Shown one piece after another: positions 41,194 through 49,957 of a stretch of 50,043 nt of DNA. Each line of letters starts with the position of its first letter. Positions within the stretch are counted from its first letter, which is position 1. This DNA comes from VGWB01 sp964480945 (lineage in GTDB: Bacteria > Bacteroidota > Ignavibacteria > UBA10030): the NCBI GenBank assembly GCA_964480945.1, contig CAYZRX010000021.1, positions 1 through 50,043 of the forward strand, written 5' to 3'. Position numbers and translations under genes: made by a program. The notes below the pieces were generated by a model that did not search any database, was not told the origin of the DNA, and was given only the letters and a program-made list of their open reading frames with translations.

Positions 41194-41225
41194 AAAAAGC
41201 CCAGCGTTGGGGGGTACGCCGGGCT
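41194..41225 (-). terminator. Intrinsic terminator/attenuator 5' of the DUF3098 gene
   Basis: Minus strand: AGCCCGGCG (41225-41217) pairs with CGCTGGGCT (41206-41198) with one G-U pair and runs into TTTTT. It may end the lolD operon, but a consensus promoter lies upstream of it at 41278-41307, so it is also inside the DUF3098 leader. Confidence 0.75.
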
Positions 41226-41277
41226 CGACCGTTTGAATGACGACAGTCAGGGGAGTAACCATCGCCTCGGTCAAGCA

Positions 41278-41307
41278 CAAATTTACATCATTTCGCGATA
41301 ATGTCAA
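41278..41307 (-). promoter_or_regulatory. Putative promoter of the DUF3098 gene
   Basis: Minus strand: TTGACA from 41307, a 19-nt spacer after TTG, then TAAATTTG (41285-41278). It is a near-perfect consensus just after the lolD stop; the start site would be near 41271. Confidence 0.6.
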
Positions 41308-41325
41308 GTCCAACACTTGTCCCTA

Positions 41326-42036
41326 TCACGTAAGTGAACGGATTCCTGTAACGAGCCTTCCGTCAACGAGTTGTAAAACCCGATTCGCCCGTTTTGTCAG
41401 GTCAAGATTGTGGGTGGCGATGACGAACGTGAGCTTCCGCCGATCAGCCAGGCTTATCAAAAGCTCGTGCAACTTAAGGCTATTTTGCTCATCAAGATTG
41501 CCCGAGGGCTCATCGGCCAAAACCAGCTTCGGGTCGTTCATGAGGGCTCGTGCCACCGCGACGCGCTGTTGCTCTCCGCCGGAAAGCTCGCTCGGCTTGT
41601 GGGTACTTCTCTCCTCGAGACCGACTTCCTGCAGAAGCTCGGCGGCCCGCTGGCTCGCCGAGTCCATGGAGTCGCCTTTGATCAGCGCAGGCATAGCGAC
41701 ATTCTCCAGCGCGGTAAACTCCGGCAGCAGGTGGTGAAACTGAAAGACGAATCCCAGTTTCTGATTCCGAAAGGAGGCCAGTTCCTCCTCCGACAGCGAG
41801 TTCAAGTCGGCATCCTGAACGAACACCGTTCCCGACGTCGGCCTGTCCAAGCCTCCGAGCAAGTGGAGCAAGGTGCTCTTTCCAGACCCCGAGGGGCCGA
41901 CGATGACCACGATCTCGCCTTCGCGGACTTCCATGTCGACACCCTTGAGAACCTGCAGGGCCAAATCTCTCCCCATCACGTACTCCTTGTAAAGCATTTC
42001 GGCTCGCAGGACTATTTTTCGCTCGACTATTCCCAT
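41326..42036 (-). CDS. lolD: Lipoprotein-releasing system ATPase LolD
   Basis: A 236-residue ABC ATPase of the LolD/MacB class. Walker A GPSGSGKSTLLHLLGGLD, 'FVFQFHHLLPEFTALENVAMP', signature LSGGEQQRVAVARAL and Walker B 'LVLADEPSGNLDEQ' are clear. It overlaps the end of the upstream permease gene by 10 bp. Together with the two LolC/E-type permeases it should extract mature lipoproteins from the inner membrane. The frame upstream of ATG 42036 lies in the permease gene and is not part of the protein. Confidence 0.92.
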   Translation of the reverse strand: MGIVERKIVLRAEMLYKEYVMGRDLALQVLKGVDMEVREGEIVVIVGPSGSGKSTLLHLLGGLDRPTSGTVFVQDADLNSLSEEELASFRNQKLGFVFQFHHLLPEFTALENVAMPALIKGDSMDSASQRAAELLQEVGLEERSTHKPSELSGGEQQRVAVARALMNDPKLVLADEPSGNLDEQNSLKLHELLISLADRRKLTFVIATHNLDLTKRANRVLQLVDGRLVTGIRSLT

Positions 42037-43253
42037 CGTATCGCCTCGACCGGTATGAGGCTCGCTGCCCGCTTCGCGGGATAAAGCGCCGCGAGGGAAC
42101 AAAGTCCGATCGCTGTCGCCGTTACGACCGCGACGTCGGCCAGATGGACTTCAACAGGAATCGCGGGTATGATGTAGACTGTCGGATCAAGCGGGAAGAG
42201 GTGGAAATGAGCCTGAAGATAAACCAGCAACAAGCCGAGGCCCAGCCCCAGAAAGCTGCCGACAACGCCCACAAAAATGCCATCGAACAGGAAAATACGC
42301 ACGATGCTCTTGTTTGTCGCCCCCATCGCTTTGAGAATGCCGATATCGCGTGTCTTTTCGATGACCGACATTGTGAGCGACCCGAGCAGATTGAAGGACG
42401 CAACGCCGATGATGAGGCAGAGGATGATGTATGCCATCCATCGCTCGATCTTCATGACCGAGTAGAGGTCGCGATGAAGGTCGTACCACGTGAGCACTCG
42501 ATACTGGCCGCCGAACTTCCTTATCAACAAGTCCTTGAACTGATCAGACTCATCGATTGATTTAAGGCGTAATTCGACTCCGCTGATCTTCTTTTCCATA
42601 CTAAAAAGGGCTTGCGCGGATTCCAGCGCGACAAACGCATAGTACGAATCATATTCCTTATTGTCAGATTCGTAAATACCGACGACATGAAACCGACGAA
42701 TCAGCGGCTGGCCTAGTTGCAGCAGAGACATCTCAGAGCCGGCCAGGCTCACGACTGCCAGGGTGTCGCCCACAACCGCCCCTAGCCTGTCCGCCAGCGC
42801 CAGGCCGAGAACGATGCCATCCGCTCGTCGGTTTCCCAGATCGAGCCCTCCCAAAACCATCTTCTCCTTCAGCCCTGAGACCGAGGCGATTTTATCCGCG
42901 ACGATTCCTTTGATGTTGATGACGCGGTTGAGGTTGTGCGACACAACCACTGCTTTCCCCACTGCAAAGGGCGCAAGGCCAGCCACGTCCCCTTGCTGCT
43001 CCGCGTACGTGATGATCGGTTCATAAGCACCAATTTCAGCTTGTTTCGGTGTTTCGATTCGAAGATGCGGATCGAAATTGACCAGGATCGAAGTGACGAG
43101 ACTCCCGAAGCCGTTGAAGACAGAAAGAACCACGATCAGGGCTGCCACGCCGATCATCACGCCGACGACGGAGATGATGGAAATGGCCGTGACAAGTCCC
43201 ACCTGGCGCTTCGAGACAAGATAGCGAAGAGCTATGGATCGTTCGACGCTCAT
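42027..43253 (-). CDS. LolC/LolE-family ABC permease (second copy)
   Basis: A 408-residue permease: 'SIALRYLVSKRQVGLVTAISIISVVGVMIGVAALIVVLSVFNGF' (in two blocks) is the N-terminal membrane helix of the family, then a periplasmic domain, and three C-terminal helices with 'SLTMSVIEKTRDIGILKAMGATNKSIVRIFLFDGIFVG' as the FtsX-like core. ATG 43253 overlaps the previous permease stop as ATGA; the open frame further upstream is inside that gene. About 25-30% alike by eye to its neighbour, so a LolC/LolE heterodimer is likely. Confidence 0.92.
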   Translation of the reverse strand: MSVERSIALRYLVSKRQVGLVTAISIISVVGVMIGVAALIVVLSVFNGFGSLVTSILVNFDPHLRIETPKQAEIGAYEPIITYAEQQGDVAGLAPFAVGKAVVVSHNLNRVINIKGIVADKIASVSGLKEKMVLGGLDLGNRRADGIVLGLALADRLGAVVGDTLAVVSLAGSEMSLLQLGQPLIRRFHVVGIYESDNKEYDSYYAFVALESAQALFSMEKKISGVELRLKSIDESDQFKDLLIRKFGGQYRVLTWYDLHRDLYSVMKIERWMAYIILCLIIGVASFNLLGSLTMSVIEKTRDIGILKAMGATNKSIVRIFLFDGIFVGVVGSFLGLGLGLLLVYLQAHFHLFPLDPTVYIIPAIPVEVHLADVAVVTATAIGLCSLAALYPAKRAASLIPVEAIRWE

Positions 43254-44473
43254 GCTCCGAACCGAATCATCGTAATCGGATCCCTTTTCGCCGCCAGCCG
43301 GGATGGAATCAGTGACGAAAGGAAACACATGAAGAGCGTGAGGATGCTGACGATAATGAAGCTCATCACGTTTAAGTCGATGGGAACATGCGTCATGTAG
43401 TATATCCCCGGCGGAAGAGAAATGAGTTTGTACGTCAGCTCGACCCAACAGAGGACGAAGGCGAGAATGTTGCCCAGGAGAGTCCCCACGAGACCGATCA
43501 ACATCCCCTGGAAGAGGAAAACCTGCGTCAGCTTCCTTCGGTTCGTACCGATCGTGCGAAGGATTCCGATCTCCTTCGACTTCTCCATCACCATCATCAG
43601 CAGCGTGCCGATGATGTTCACCGTCGCGACGACAATGATGAGCCCGATGATGATCGGGATCGGCTTCTTCTGCAGCTCGATCCAGGTGAAAAGATTCCGG
43701 TTCATCTGGAATGTCGTTCGGGCATAATACGGATAGCCGAGATCCTCCGGAATCTGGGTCGCCAGCGTGTCCAGCTGACCCAGATCCGAGACCAGCATAT
43801 CGAATCCAGACACCATCGGTCCGACCCCAAACAGTCGCTGTGCGTCCCTGATGTTGATGTAGACGTAGGATTCATCGTAGTCCGCCATGCCCGTCTCGTA
43901 CAAACCAGCGACCTCAAACTGCATCACACGCGTTTGAGACAACGAGAGTGACGATCCCCCGAGCGAGAGCAGGAGAACGCGGTCACCAACCTTGACCTCG
44001 AGCATTTCGGCAAGGCGCCGCCCGATGATGATCCTCCCCACTCCCTTCTCGCGTGATTCAAGACCGTATGTACCCTCGACCAGCCTCCTCTTCGCCGCGG
44101 AAATGTCATTACTCGGATCGACTCCCTTGATCAACACACCGTCCGTTGACGCAGCGGACCGGATCATGCCTTCCCTCGAAACATACGGAGCGATCTCGAG
44201 GACCTCTGGGTACTTCGATTTGACAAATTGTATCGTCTGGTTCGGATTCGGAAGGACCTGATTCTCGAAGCCGATCAGCTGCATGTGCGCCGTGAAGCTG
44301 ACCACGTTGTCCTTGATCGTGCGCTCGAAGCCGTTGAGCACGGAGAGCGTGATGATGAGCGCCGCCACCCCCAACGCCACCCCGATGACGGCAATCAGCG
44401 TAATGAAGGAAATGAAGCCCCGGTGCCGACGCGAACGAAGGTAACGAAGGGCAATGAACAACGAGACAGGCAT
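43250..44473 (-). CDS. LolC/LolE-family ABC permease (first copy)
   Basis: A 407-residue permease with the same plan: 'SLFIALRYLRSRRHRGFISFITLIAVIGVALGVAALIITLSVLNGFE' (in two blocks), a large periplasmic region and a C-terminal 'NIIGTLLMMVMEKSKEIGILRTIGTNRRKLTQVFLFQGMLIG'. ATG 44473 is chosen because MPVSLFIALRYL is the usual opening; ATG 44530 would run into prfB. It follows prfB by 38 bp. Confidence 0.92.
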   Translation of the reverse strand: MPVSLFIALRYLRSRRHRGFISFITLIAVIGVALGVAALIITLSVLNGFERTIKDNVVSFTAHMQLIGFENQVLPNPNQTIQFVKSKYPEVLEIAPYVSREGMIRSAASTDGVLIKGVDPSNDISAAKRRLVEGTYGLESREKGVGRIIIGRRLAEMLEVKVGDRVLLLSLGGSSLSLSQTRVMQFEVAGLYETGMADYDESYVYINIRDAQRLFGVGPMVSGFDMLVSDLGQLDTLATQIPEDLGYPYYARTTFQMNRNLFTWIELQKKPIPIIIGLIIVVATVNIIGTLLMMVMEKSKEIGILRTIGTNRRKLTQVFLFQGMLIGLVGTLLGNILAFVLCWVELTYKLISLPPGIYYMTHVPIDLNVMSFIIVSILTLFMCFLSSLIPSRLAAKRDPITMIRFGA

Positions 44474-44511
44474 GCGTGCCGTATGGTGCAGGGAGGGAAT
44501 CACTCGAGGGT

Positions 44512-45616
44512 CTACTTCTTTGTTCCCCATTCCAAGAGGTAGGACTTGATGAATTCGTCGATCTCTCCGTCCATCACGGACTGAACGTCACTTGTTTCGA
44601 CCCCGGTTCGATGGTCTTTCACCAAGGTGTAGGGTTGAAAAACGTACGAGCGGATCTGGCTGCCCCATTCTATCTTCTTCTTCGAACTTTCTATCGCGCT
44701 CAGCCGTGCCTCCTCCTCCTCGCGCTTGAGCTGATATAGTCGAGACTTCAGCATCTTCATGGCTCGATCCCGGTTCTGGAACTGCGACCGCTCCTGCTGA
44801 CAGGCGACGACTATTCCCGTCGGAAGATGCGTAATCCTCACGGCCGTCTCCACTTTGTTGACGTTCTGACCTCCCTTTCCTCCCGAGCGGTACGTATCGA
44901 CCTTGAGATCGGCCGGATTGATCTCTATTTCAATATCGTCCTCGATCTCAGGGTAGACAAAAACAGACGCAAACGACGTATGGCGCCTCGCATTGGCATC
45001 GAACGGGGAGATTCGCACCAACCGATGCACGCCGTTCTCCGCTTTGAGATACCCGTACGCATATTTGCCGATAACCTCGACGGTTGCGCTCTTGATGCCG
45101 GCCCCCTCCCCTTCGAGGATGTCCGCAAGGCTTACCTTAAACCCGTTCCGTTCGCACCAGCGGCTGTACATTCGCATCAACATCTGAGCCCAGTCCTGCG
45201 ATTCCGTGCCGCCGGCACCCGAGTGGATCGTCAGAAGGGCATTCTTCTCATCGTCCACTCCGCTGAGCATGTTCTTGAATTCGAGCGCCTCAATCTCCTG
45301 CGCCAGCCTTTTCAGATCGTTGACGATCTCCTGCACAACCCCCTGCTCATTCGTCTCCGCCGCCAGTTCGATCAGAGTTTCCGTATCCTGCGCCAGGGAA
45401 TTGAGCTTCTTCCACGACTCAACCCACTCGCTCCGGGCAGTGATATCCTGCATCACCTTCTGCGCGGCCGCGTTATCGTTCCAGAAGTTCGGCTCGTGTG
45501 TCTTCGCCTGAAACTCTGCAATCTCCGTTTCTTTCTTGTCGAGGTCAAAGATACCCCCTTAGAGCGGCCAGTCTCTTCTTTTGTTCTTCAAGCTTTTCTT
45601 TGAGATCATCGAACAT
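44512..45616 (-). CDS. prfB: Peptide chain release factor 2, with +1 frameshift
   Basis: RF2 of about 367 residues, made by programmed frameshifting. The first frame runs from ATG 45616 for 23 codons (MFDDLKEKLEEQKKRLAAL...) to a TGA at 45547-45545. Shifting +1 at CTT-TGA-C continues as DLDKKETEIAEFQAK and on to the stop at 44512. The second part has 'LLTIHSGAGGTESQDWAQMLMRMY', the SPF stop-codon motif in VRISPFDAN and the catalytic GGQ in SGGKGGQNVNK. It reads TGA and TAA. The ATG lies 2 bp after the stop of the AtuA-associated gene, so it is part of that operon. Confidence 0.95.
45544..45560 (-). promoter_or_regulatory. Programmed +1 frameshift site of prfB
   Basis: On the minus strand AGGGGG, acting as an internal Shine-Dalgarno, is followed by TAT CTT TGA C. 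This is the same arrangement as in classical RF2 autoregulation: low RF2 slows TGA reading and favours the slip to the +1 frame. Confidence 0.93.
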
Positions 45617-45618
45617 GG

Positions 45619-45948
45619 TTAGACCTTTATCTCTTCTTCAACATCGATTTCCATTCGCAGCAGCGCCGCACTCAGAGTCTTCCCCTGAGCATCGTTCTTT
45701 AACGATTTCGTACCGCCGCCGTCCAGAGCTTTGTGCAAGAGAAAATTGAGCGCCCAGAGGTTCGGAAGCTCGTACCGTTCTACGTCCCCGAGGACAATTC
45801 CGTTGAAGTGCCGCTTCACTCGATCGGTTGTCACATACCGTTGAATAATCGGGTAGAACTCCGCCTTGAGCGCGATCAGCCCTATATTGGCTGTGTCCCC
45901 CTTGTCCCCCGAGCGGCCGTGGCATATCTGGCGAAGTTGGATCCTCAT
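45619..45948 (-). CDS. Small AtuA-associated protein (AtuA C-terminal-like domain)
   Basis: A 109-residue protein starting 'IQLRQICHGRSGDKGDTANIGLIAL', which is the signature of the short domain that follows the main AtuA domain in fused acyclic-terpene utilisation proteins; 'ELPNLWALNFLLHKALDGGG' closes it. Here it is a separate gene, 3 bp after the AtuA-type gene, so the two polypeptides probably form one complex. The enzymatic role of AtuA is not established. Confidence 0.85.
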   Translation of the reverse strand: MRIQLRQICHGRSGDKGDTANIGLIALKAEFYPIIQRYVTTDRVKRHFNGIVLGDVERYELPNLWALNFLLHKALDGGGTKSLKNDAQGKTLSAALLRMEIDVEEEIKV

Positions 45949-45951
45949 GGT

Positions 45952-47313
45952 CTATGCCTGCTTGATGATCACTGTGGGCGACACGGCACTCTTTGGGATC
46001 AAGGCCGGCCAGTACGAGACGACCTCGCTCGGTTTCGGTCTCCCCCCTGCGAAACCCGTGACGCCGGGGGGGCCAGTGAGAATCAGAGGCGCGATCTCCT
46101 TCCCGAATCGCTCGACATCGGCATGGCTCTGGCTGCGAACGCCGATCCGCAGCACGACCTCGTTGATCACGTTCGGCATCTCGGCAATCGGTCCGTGGCA
46201 TGAGTTGAGTCCGAGAAACTCCGAGCGAATCGCTTCGAACTTCAGGCCTGCATCGGCCAGACGGGATCGCAATACCTCATCTGCGCGACGCGCCTTCTCC
46301 AGCGCATCGGGCCAGGAGAACGTCAGCGTCCCGACCGCCGTATAGCCATCCTGGTACGCCATGGAGACTTTATAGGTGTCGGTAAATGCCTTCCCCTTCA
46401 CTCCGGACATCCTTACCCTATCGCTCGCTTCTTGCTCAAGGTTGATTGTCGTGAAATCAGCGATGACATCCGGCGTCACATAGCGGGTCGGATCACCGAT
46501 TTCGTAAACCAGCTGCTCCTTCACAGTCTGCACGGTCACGACGCCGCCGGTCTGGCGGTGCTTCGTGATGACGATCTCTCCGTCCTGGTACGCTTCGGCA
46601 ATCGGGAAGCCAAGATGCGCGAGATCGGGGACCGAGCGCCAGTCAGCGCTGAAATTGCCTCCACTTGCTTGTCCTCCGCATTCGAGGATGTGGCCCGCGA
46701 TCGTTCCGCTTGCAAGCTTGTCCCAGTTGTTCTCCTTCCATCCGAACTCGTACATCATCGGCGCGAGCGTCAGTCCGGTGTCCGTGGTCCTTCCGGTGAT
46801 GACGATATCGGCGCCTTGCCGCAAGGCATCGACGATCGGGGCCGCGCCAAAGTAAACGTTCGCGCTCGAAATCTTCTGGCCGACATCCTCGAACGATTCA
46901 CCGGTGTCCAGATTGTTGAAGCTGATCCCCTCGCTGCGGAGCTCACCTATTCGGTCGAGGATGTCATCCCCAAGGACAATTCCGATCCTAAAGCCCTTGA
47001 TTCCTTTCTTGCGCGCAATTCTTCGTATCGCCTCACAGCACGCTTTCGGATTGACTCCGCCGCCGTTGGAAATGATTTTGATCTTCTTTTCAACACAGAT
47101 TGGGAGAATCTGCTCCGTGATAGAAAGAAGGTCCTTTGCGTAGCCGAGGTCGGGATTCCGTTTCTTCTGCTTCTGCAGTATCGACATCGTGACTTCCGCA
47201 AGAAAATCCATCACGATGTAGTCGATCGGCCCTTTTGAAACCTGATCGAGCGGAGCAGTCTGAAGATCGCCCCAGAACCCTTGCCCGGAGGCAATTCTCA
47301 CTTTCTCTTTCAA
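45952..47313 (-). CDS. AtuA-type protein (DUF1446, acyclic terpene utilisation family)
   Basis: A 453-residue protein of the AtuA/DUF1446 family. Recognised by 'RIASGQGFWGDLQTAP', 'IDYIVMDFLAEVTMSIL', 'IISNGGGVNPKACCEAIRRIA', 'VITGRTTDTGLTLAPMMYEFGW', 'AGHILECGGQASGGNF' and 'GVKGKAFTDTYKVSMAYQDGY'. AtuA is needed for citronellol/geraniol breakdown in Pseudomonas, but its reaction is not settled. Start: TTG 47313 with GGAGG directly upstream. It directly follows an HMG-CoA synthase/thiolase/DUF35 trio, hinting at action on an HMG-CoA-related thioester. Confidence 0.85.
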   Translation of the reverse strand: MKEKVRIASGQGFWGDLQTAPLDQVSKGPIDYIVMDFLAEVTMSILQKQKKRNPDLGYAKDLLSITEQILPICVEKKIKIISNGGGVNPKACCEAIRRIARKKGIKGFRIGIVLGDDILDRIGELRSEGISFNNLDTGESFEDVGQKISSANVYFGAAPIVDALRQGADIVITGRTTDTGLTLAPMMYEFGWKENNWDKLASGTIAGHILECGGQASGGNFSADWRSVPDLAHLGFPIAEAYQDGEIVITKHRQTGGVVTVQTVKEQLVYEIGDPTRYVTPDVIADFTTINLEQEASDRVRMSGVKGKAFTDTYKVSMAYQDGYTAVGTLTFSWPDALEKARRADEVLRSRLADAGLKFEAIRSEFLGLNSCHGPIAEMPNVINEVVLRIGVRSQSHADVERFGKEIAPLILTGPPGVTGFAGGRPKPSEVVSYWPALIPKSAVSPTVIIKQA

Positions 47314-47334
47314 TCTACCTCCAGGCCCCCGAGG

Positions 47335-47724
47335 TCATGCTTGAACAGCCTTGTACCCGTAACAGAGGATTCCGGCTCTTCCGTCCTCCTGAATCCTTCG
47401 GAAGACGAGCTTCACTTTCTGGCCGATCTCAACCTTGTCGACCTCCACATCCGCGAGTTGCGCCGTTACTCGCACGCCGTCGTTCAGCTCAACAATTCCC
47501 ACCACAAAGGGAGTCTGTTTGGAGAACTTGTCAGACGCCACGCGAACGACCGTGAAGGTCACTACCTTTCCTTCATCACTCAGATGAACCGTCTCAAACG
47601 ATGTCCCTTTGCACTTCGGACAGACACGGCGTGGAGGAAACTGCACCTGGCCGCACTTCTGACATTTACCGGCCTCAAGCCGAAATCTCTGCGGGATCTC
47701 ACGATGATATCTTGCCGTGATCAT
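47335..47724 (-). CDS. DUF35 zinc-ribbon/OB-fold acyl-CoA-binding protein
   Basis: A 129-residue protein with a zinc ribbon (C21, C24, C35, C38 in CQKCGQVQFPPRRVCPKC) and an OB fold ('VVTFTVVRVASDKFSKQTPFVVGIVEL'). In archaea this protein bridges acetoacetyl-CoA thiolase and HMG-CoA synthase, holding the CoA so the intermediate is channelled. Its gene overlaps the thiolase gene by 4 bp (ATGA), in keeping with a fixed complex. Confidence 0.9.
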   Translation of the reverse strand: MITARYHREIPQRFRLEAGKCQKCGQVQFPPRRVCPKCKGTSFETVHLSDEGKVVTFTVVRVASDKFSKQTPFVVGIVELNDGVRVTAQLADVEVDKVEIGQKVKLVFRRIQEDGRAGILCYGYKAVQA

Positions 47725-48872
47725 GCGCCCTCCAAAATATGAATGACGCAGCTTGCGCCCGAGCCGCCCATATTCTGCGCCATGCCCTTTCGCGCGTTCT
47801 TTACTTGTCGTGACCCTGCCCTGCCGGTGAGCTGCTCGTACACCTCGATAATCTGGGCGACACCCGTGGCCCCCACGGGGTGGCCTTTGGCCTTCAGTCC
47901 GCCGCTCGTGTTGATCGGGATCTTGCCGGATTCGATGGACGTAAGCCCCTTTGTCACGGCCTCGCCGCCTTTTCCCTTCTCGAAGAGTCCGAGGTCTTCC
48001 GAGACCACAATCTCTGCAATCGTGAAGCAGTCGTGAACTTCGATCAAGTTGAGGTCGGTCGGCTTAACGCTGGCCATCTTGTAGGCCTTCTGGGCCGCGT
48101 GAACGACGGCCTTTAGGGTCGTGAGGCTCTCCCTGCTGTGCAGGGCGATCGTGTCGGAAGCCTGTGCCGATGCGATGACCTTCGCGTAGTTCTTCTTGAG
48201 CTTCTTGGCTACATCGAGTGAGGCAACAATCACCGCGGCCGCTCCATCACTCACGGGCGAGCAGTCGAGCAGGTGGAGAGGGTCGGCGACCATGGTGGAT
48301 CTCATCACCTGCTCCGGCGTCACTTCCGCGCGGAACTGCGCGTTGGGATTCTTTGCGCCGTTGCGATGATTCTTCACGGCAACGGCTGCAAGCTGCTCCC
48401 GCGTGGTTCCATACTGATGCATGTGGGCCTTTGCGATCAGCGCGTACAGCCCCGGGAACGTGATCCCGTGATACACCTCGTACTCCTGGTCGGCAGCGGT
48501 GGCGAGCGCCTCCGTAACGTCCGCGCCGTCGGTCATTTTCTCCACCCCTCCCGCCAGCACGATATCACTCGCACCGGACGCCACCTCGAGGTACGCCTGC
48601 CGGAACGAGGCCCCACCCGAAGCGCACGCGGATTCCACGCGAGTGGCGGGCACCGGATTGACTCCGAGGTAATCTGCAACGACCGCGCCGAGGTGCTCCT
48701 GACCGACGAAGAGCCCGGGCGACATGCACCCGACGTAGAGGGAATCGATGTGATCAACCCCGGAATCCTCAATCGCTTTATGGGCCGCTTCGACAAAGAT
48801 ATCTTTAATCGATTGTCCCCAGAGCTCTCCAAACTTCGTCATCCCGGTCCCAATGACAACAACGTCTCTCAT
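47721..48872 (-). CDS. Thiolase, archaeal acetoacetyl-CoA/SCPx type
   Basis: A 383-residue thiolase-fold protein. Nucleophilic Cys83 lies in VESACASGG; His280 (EVHDCFT) and His331 (KGHPVGATG) complete the SCP-x-like active site used by archaeal acetoacetyl-CoA thiolases, which lack the second Cys of classic thiolases. 'DVVVIGTGMTKFGELWGQSIKDI' is typical. Expected to condense two acetyl-CoA in complex with the neighbouring HMG-CoA synthase and DUF35 protein. RBS GGAG before ATG 48872. Confidence 0.9.
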   Translation of the reverse strand: MRDVVVIGTGMTKFGELWGQSIKDIFVEAAHKAIEDSGVDHIDSLYVGCMSPGLFVGQEHLGAVVADYLGVNPVPATRVESACASGGASFRQAYLEVASGASDIVLAGGVEKMTDGADVTEALATAADQEYEVYHGITFPGLYALIAKAHMHQYGTTREQLAAVAVKNHRNGAKNPNAQFRAEVTPEQVMRSTMVADPLHLLDCSPVSDGAAAVIVASLDVAKKLKKNYAKVIASAQASDTIALHSRESLTTLKAVVHAAQKAYKMASVKPTDLNLIEVHDCFTIAEIVVSEDLGLFEKGKGGEAVTKGLTSIESGKIPINTSGGLKAKGHPVGATGVAQIIEVYEQLTGRAGSRQVKNARKGMAQNMGGSGASCVIHILEGA

Positions 48873-48884
48873 CTCTGGGTCTCC

Positions 48885-49931
48885 TTATTCATTGAGTTTG
48901 ATCTTGCGGCGGAATTTCGCATACTCGCCGTAGTTGAGATAAACCTTCGGGCCGTCCAGCATCTGACGGACCTTCGGGGCACGGTCTCGAATCTTGTTGA
49001 TCTCGTCCGTCACGCGGTAGATGAATCCATCACTTCCGGCACCGGAACCGAACGAAACCATGAAGATCAGATCGCCGGGCTGGGCTACGTCAAGGACCGC
49101 GGTCAATGCGGTCGGCGATGAGCCGGAATAGGTATTCCCCATCCAGGGAACGAGCCACCCCGTCTCGATCTGTTCCTTCGTGAAGCCGAGGCGCCTACCG
49201 ACCTCGAGAGGAAATTTCCCGTTCGGCATGTGGAAGACAGCGTACCGGAAATCCTTCGGGGTCATCTTCGACTTCTCCAGCAGCCCCTTGGCCGCGCCCA
49301 GGATGTGCTTGAAATAAGCCGGGTCACCGGTGAACCGGCCGCCGTGCCGCGGATAATCCTCCCCCTCCCGACGCCAGAAGTCGGGCGTGTCGGAGGTGTA
49401 GGAATCGGTGTAAAGAATCTCAGCGACTACCCGCTCACTCCCCATAATGAACGCCGCGCCGCCCGCGGAGGCCGAGTATTCCAGCGCATCCCCCGGCGCT
49501 CCCTGTGACGTATCGGCTCCAATGCCGAGCGCGTACTTCATTTCGCCTGCCTTGATGTGGCTGTAGGCCACATACATGGCTTCAGTCCCCGCCTTGCACG
49601 CGAATTCATAGCTGGCCACGTGGACGTGAGGACCGATGCCGAGCGCGTCGATCAGGATCGTCGCGCTGGGTTTGACGGCATATGGGTGAGACTCAGAGCC
49701 GATGTACACCGCTCCGATTTCCTGTGGGTCGATCTGCGCACGCTTCAAGGCGCTCTTAGCCGCCGCGACCGAAATCGTGATGGTATCTTCGTCCTGGCCA
49801 GGAACGGTCTTCTCGAAAAGCTGCAGGCCTCGAGTAATGGCCTCCGGATCGGCCCCCCACTGTTTGGCGATAACTTCGGCCTTGATACGATATCGGGGGA
49901 CGTATGCACCATATCCTACAATGCCGACCAT
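48885..49931 (-). CDS. Hydroxymethylglutaryl-CoA synthase, archaeal type
   Basis: A 348-residue enzyme that should make HMG-CoA from acetoacetyl-CoA and acetyl-CoA. It is of the short archaeal type: 'VGIVGYGAYVPRYRI', Glu80 in IGSESHPYAVKP, Cys112 in YEFACKAGTEAM and His234 in FHMPNGKFP form the catalytic set. It is about 100 residues shorter than eukaryotic or Gram-positive MvaS. A very strong RBS (AAAGGAGG) precedes ATG 49931. It heads a run of five or more close genes: thiolase, DUF35, AtuA, AtuA-associated protein, prfB. Confidence 0.93.
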   Translation of the reverse strand: MVGIVGYGAYVPRYRIKAEVIAKQWGADPEAITRGLQLFEKTVPGQDEDTITISVAAAKSALKRAQIDPQEIGAVYIGSESHPYAVKPSATILIDALGIGPHVHVASYEFACKAGTEAMYVAYSHIKAGEMKYALGIGADTSQGAPGDALEYSASAGGAAFIMGSERVVAEILYTDSYTSDTPDFWRREGEDYPRHGGRFTGDPAYFKHILGAAKGLLEKSKMTPKDFRYAVFHMPNGKFPLEVGRRLGFTKEQIETGWLVPWMGNTYSGSSPTALTAVLDVAQPGDLIFMVSFGSGAGSDGFIYRVTDEINKIRDRAPKVRQMLDGPKVYLNYGEYAKFRRKIKLNE

Positions 49932-49957
49932 TTGACCTCCTTTTGAAAAGAATGGTG

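Noticed and set aside
42027..44473. Possible gene duplication artefact for the two permeases
   Set aside because: The two proteins share the same fold but differ throughout in sequence, as expected for LolC and LolE.
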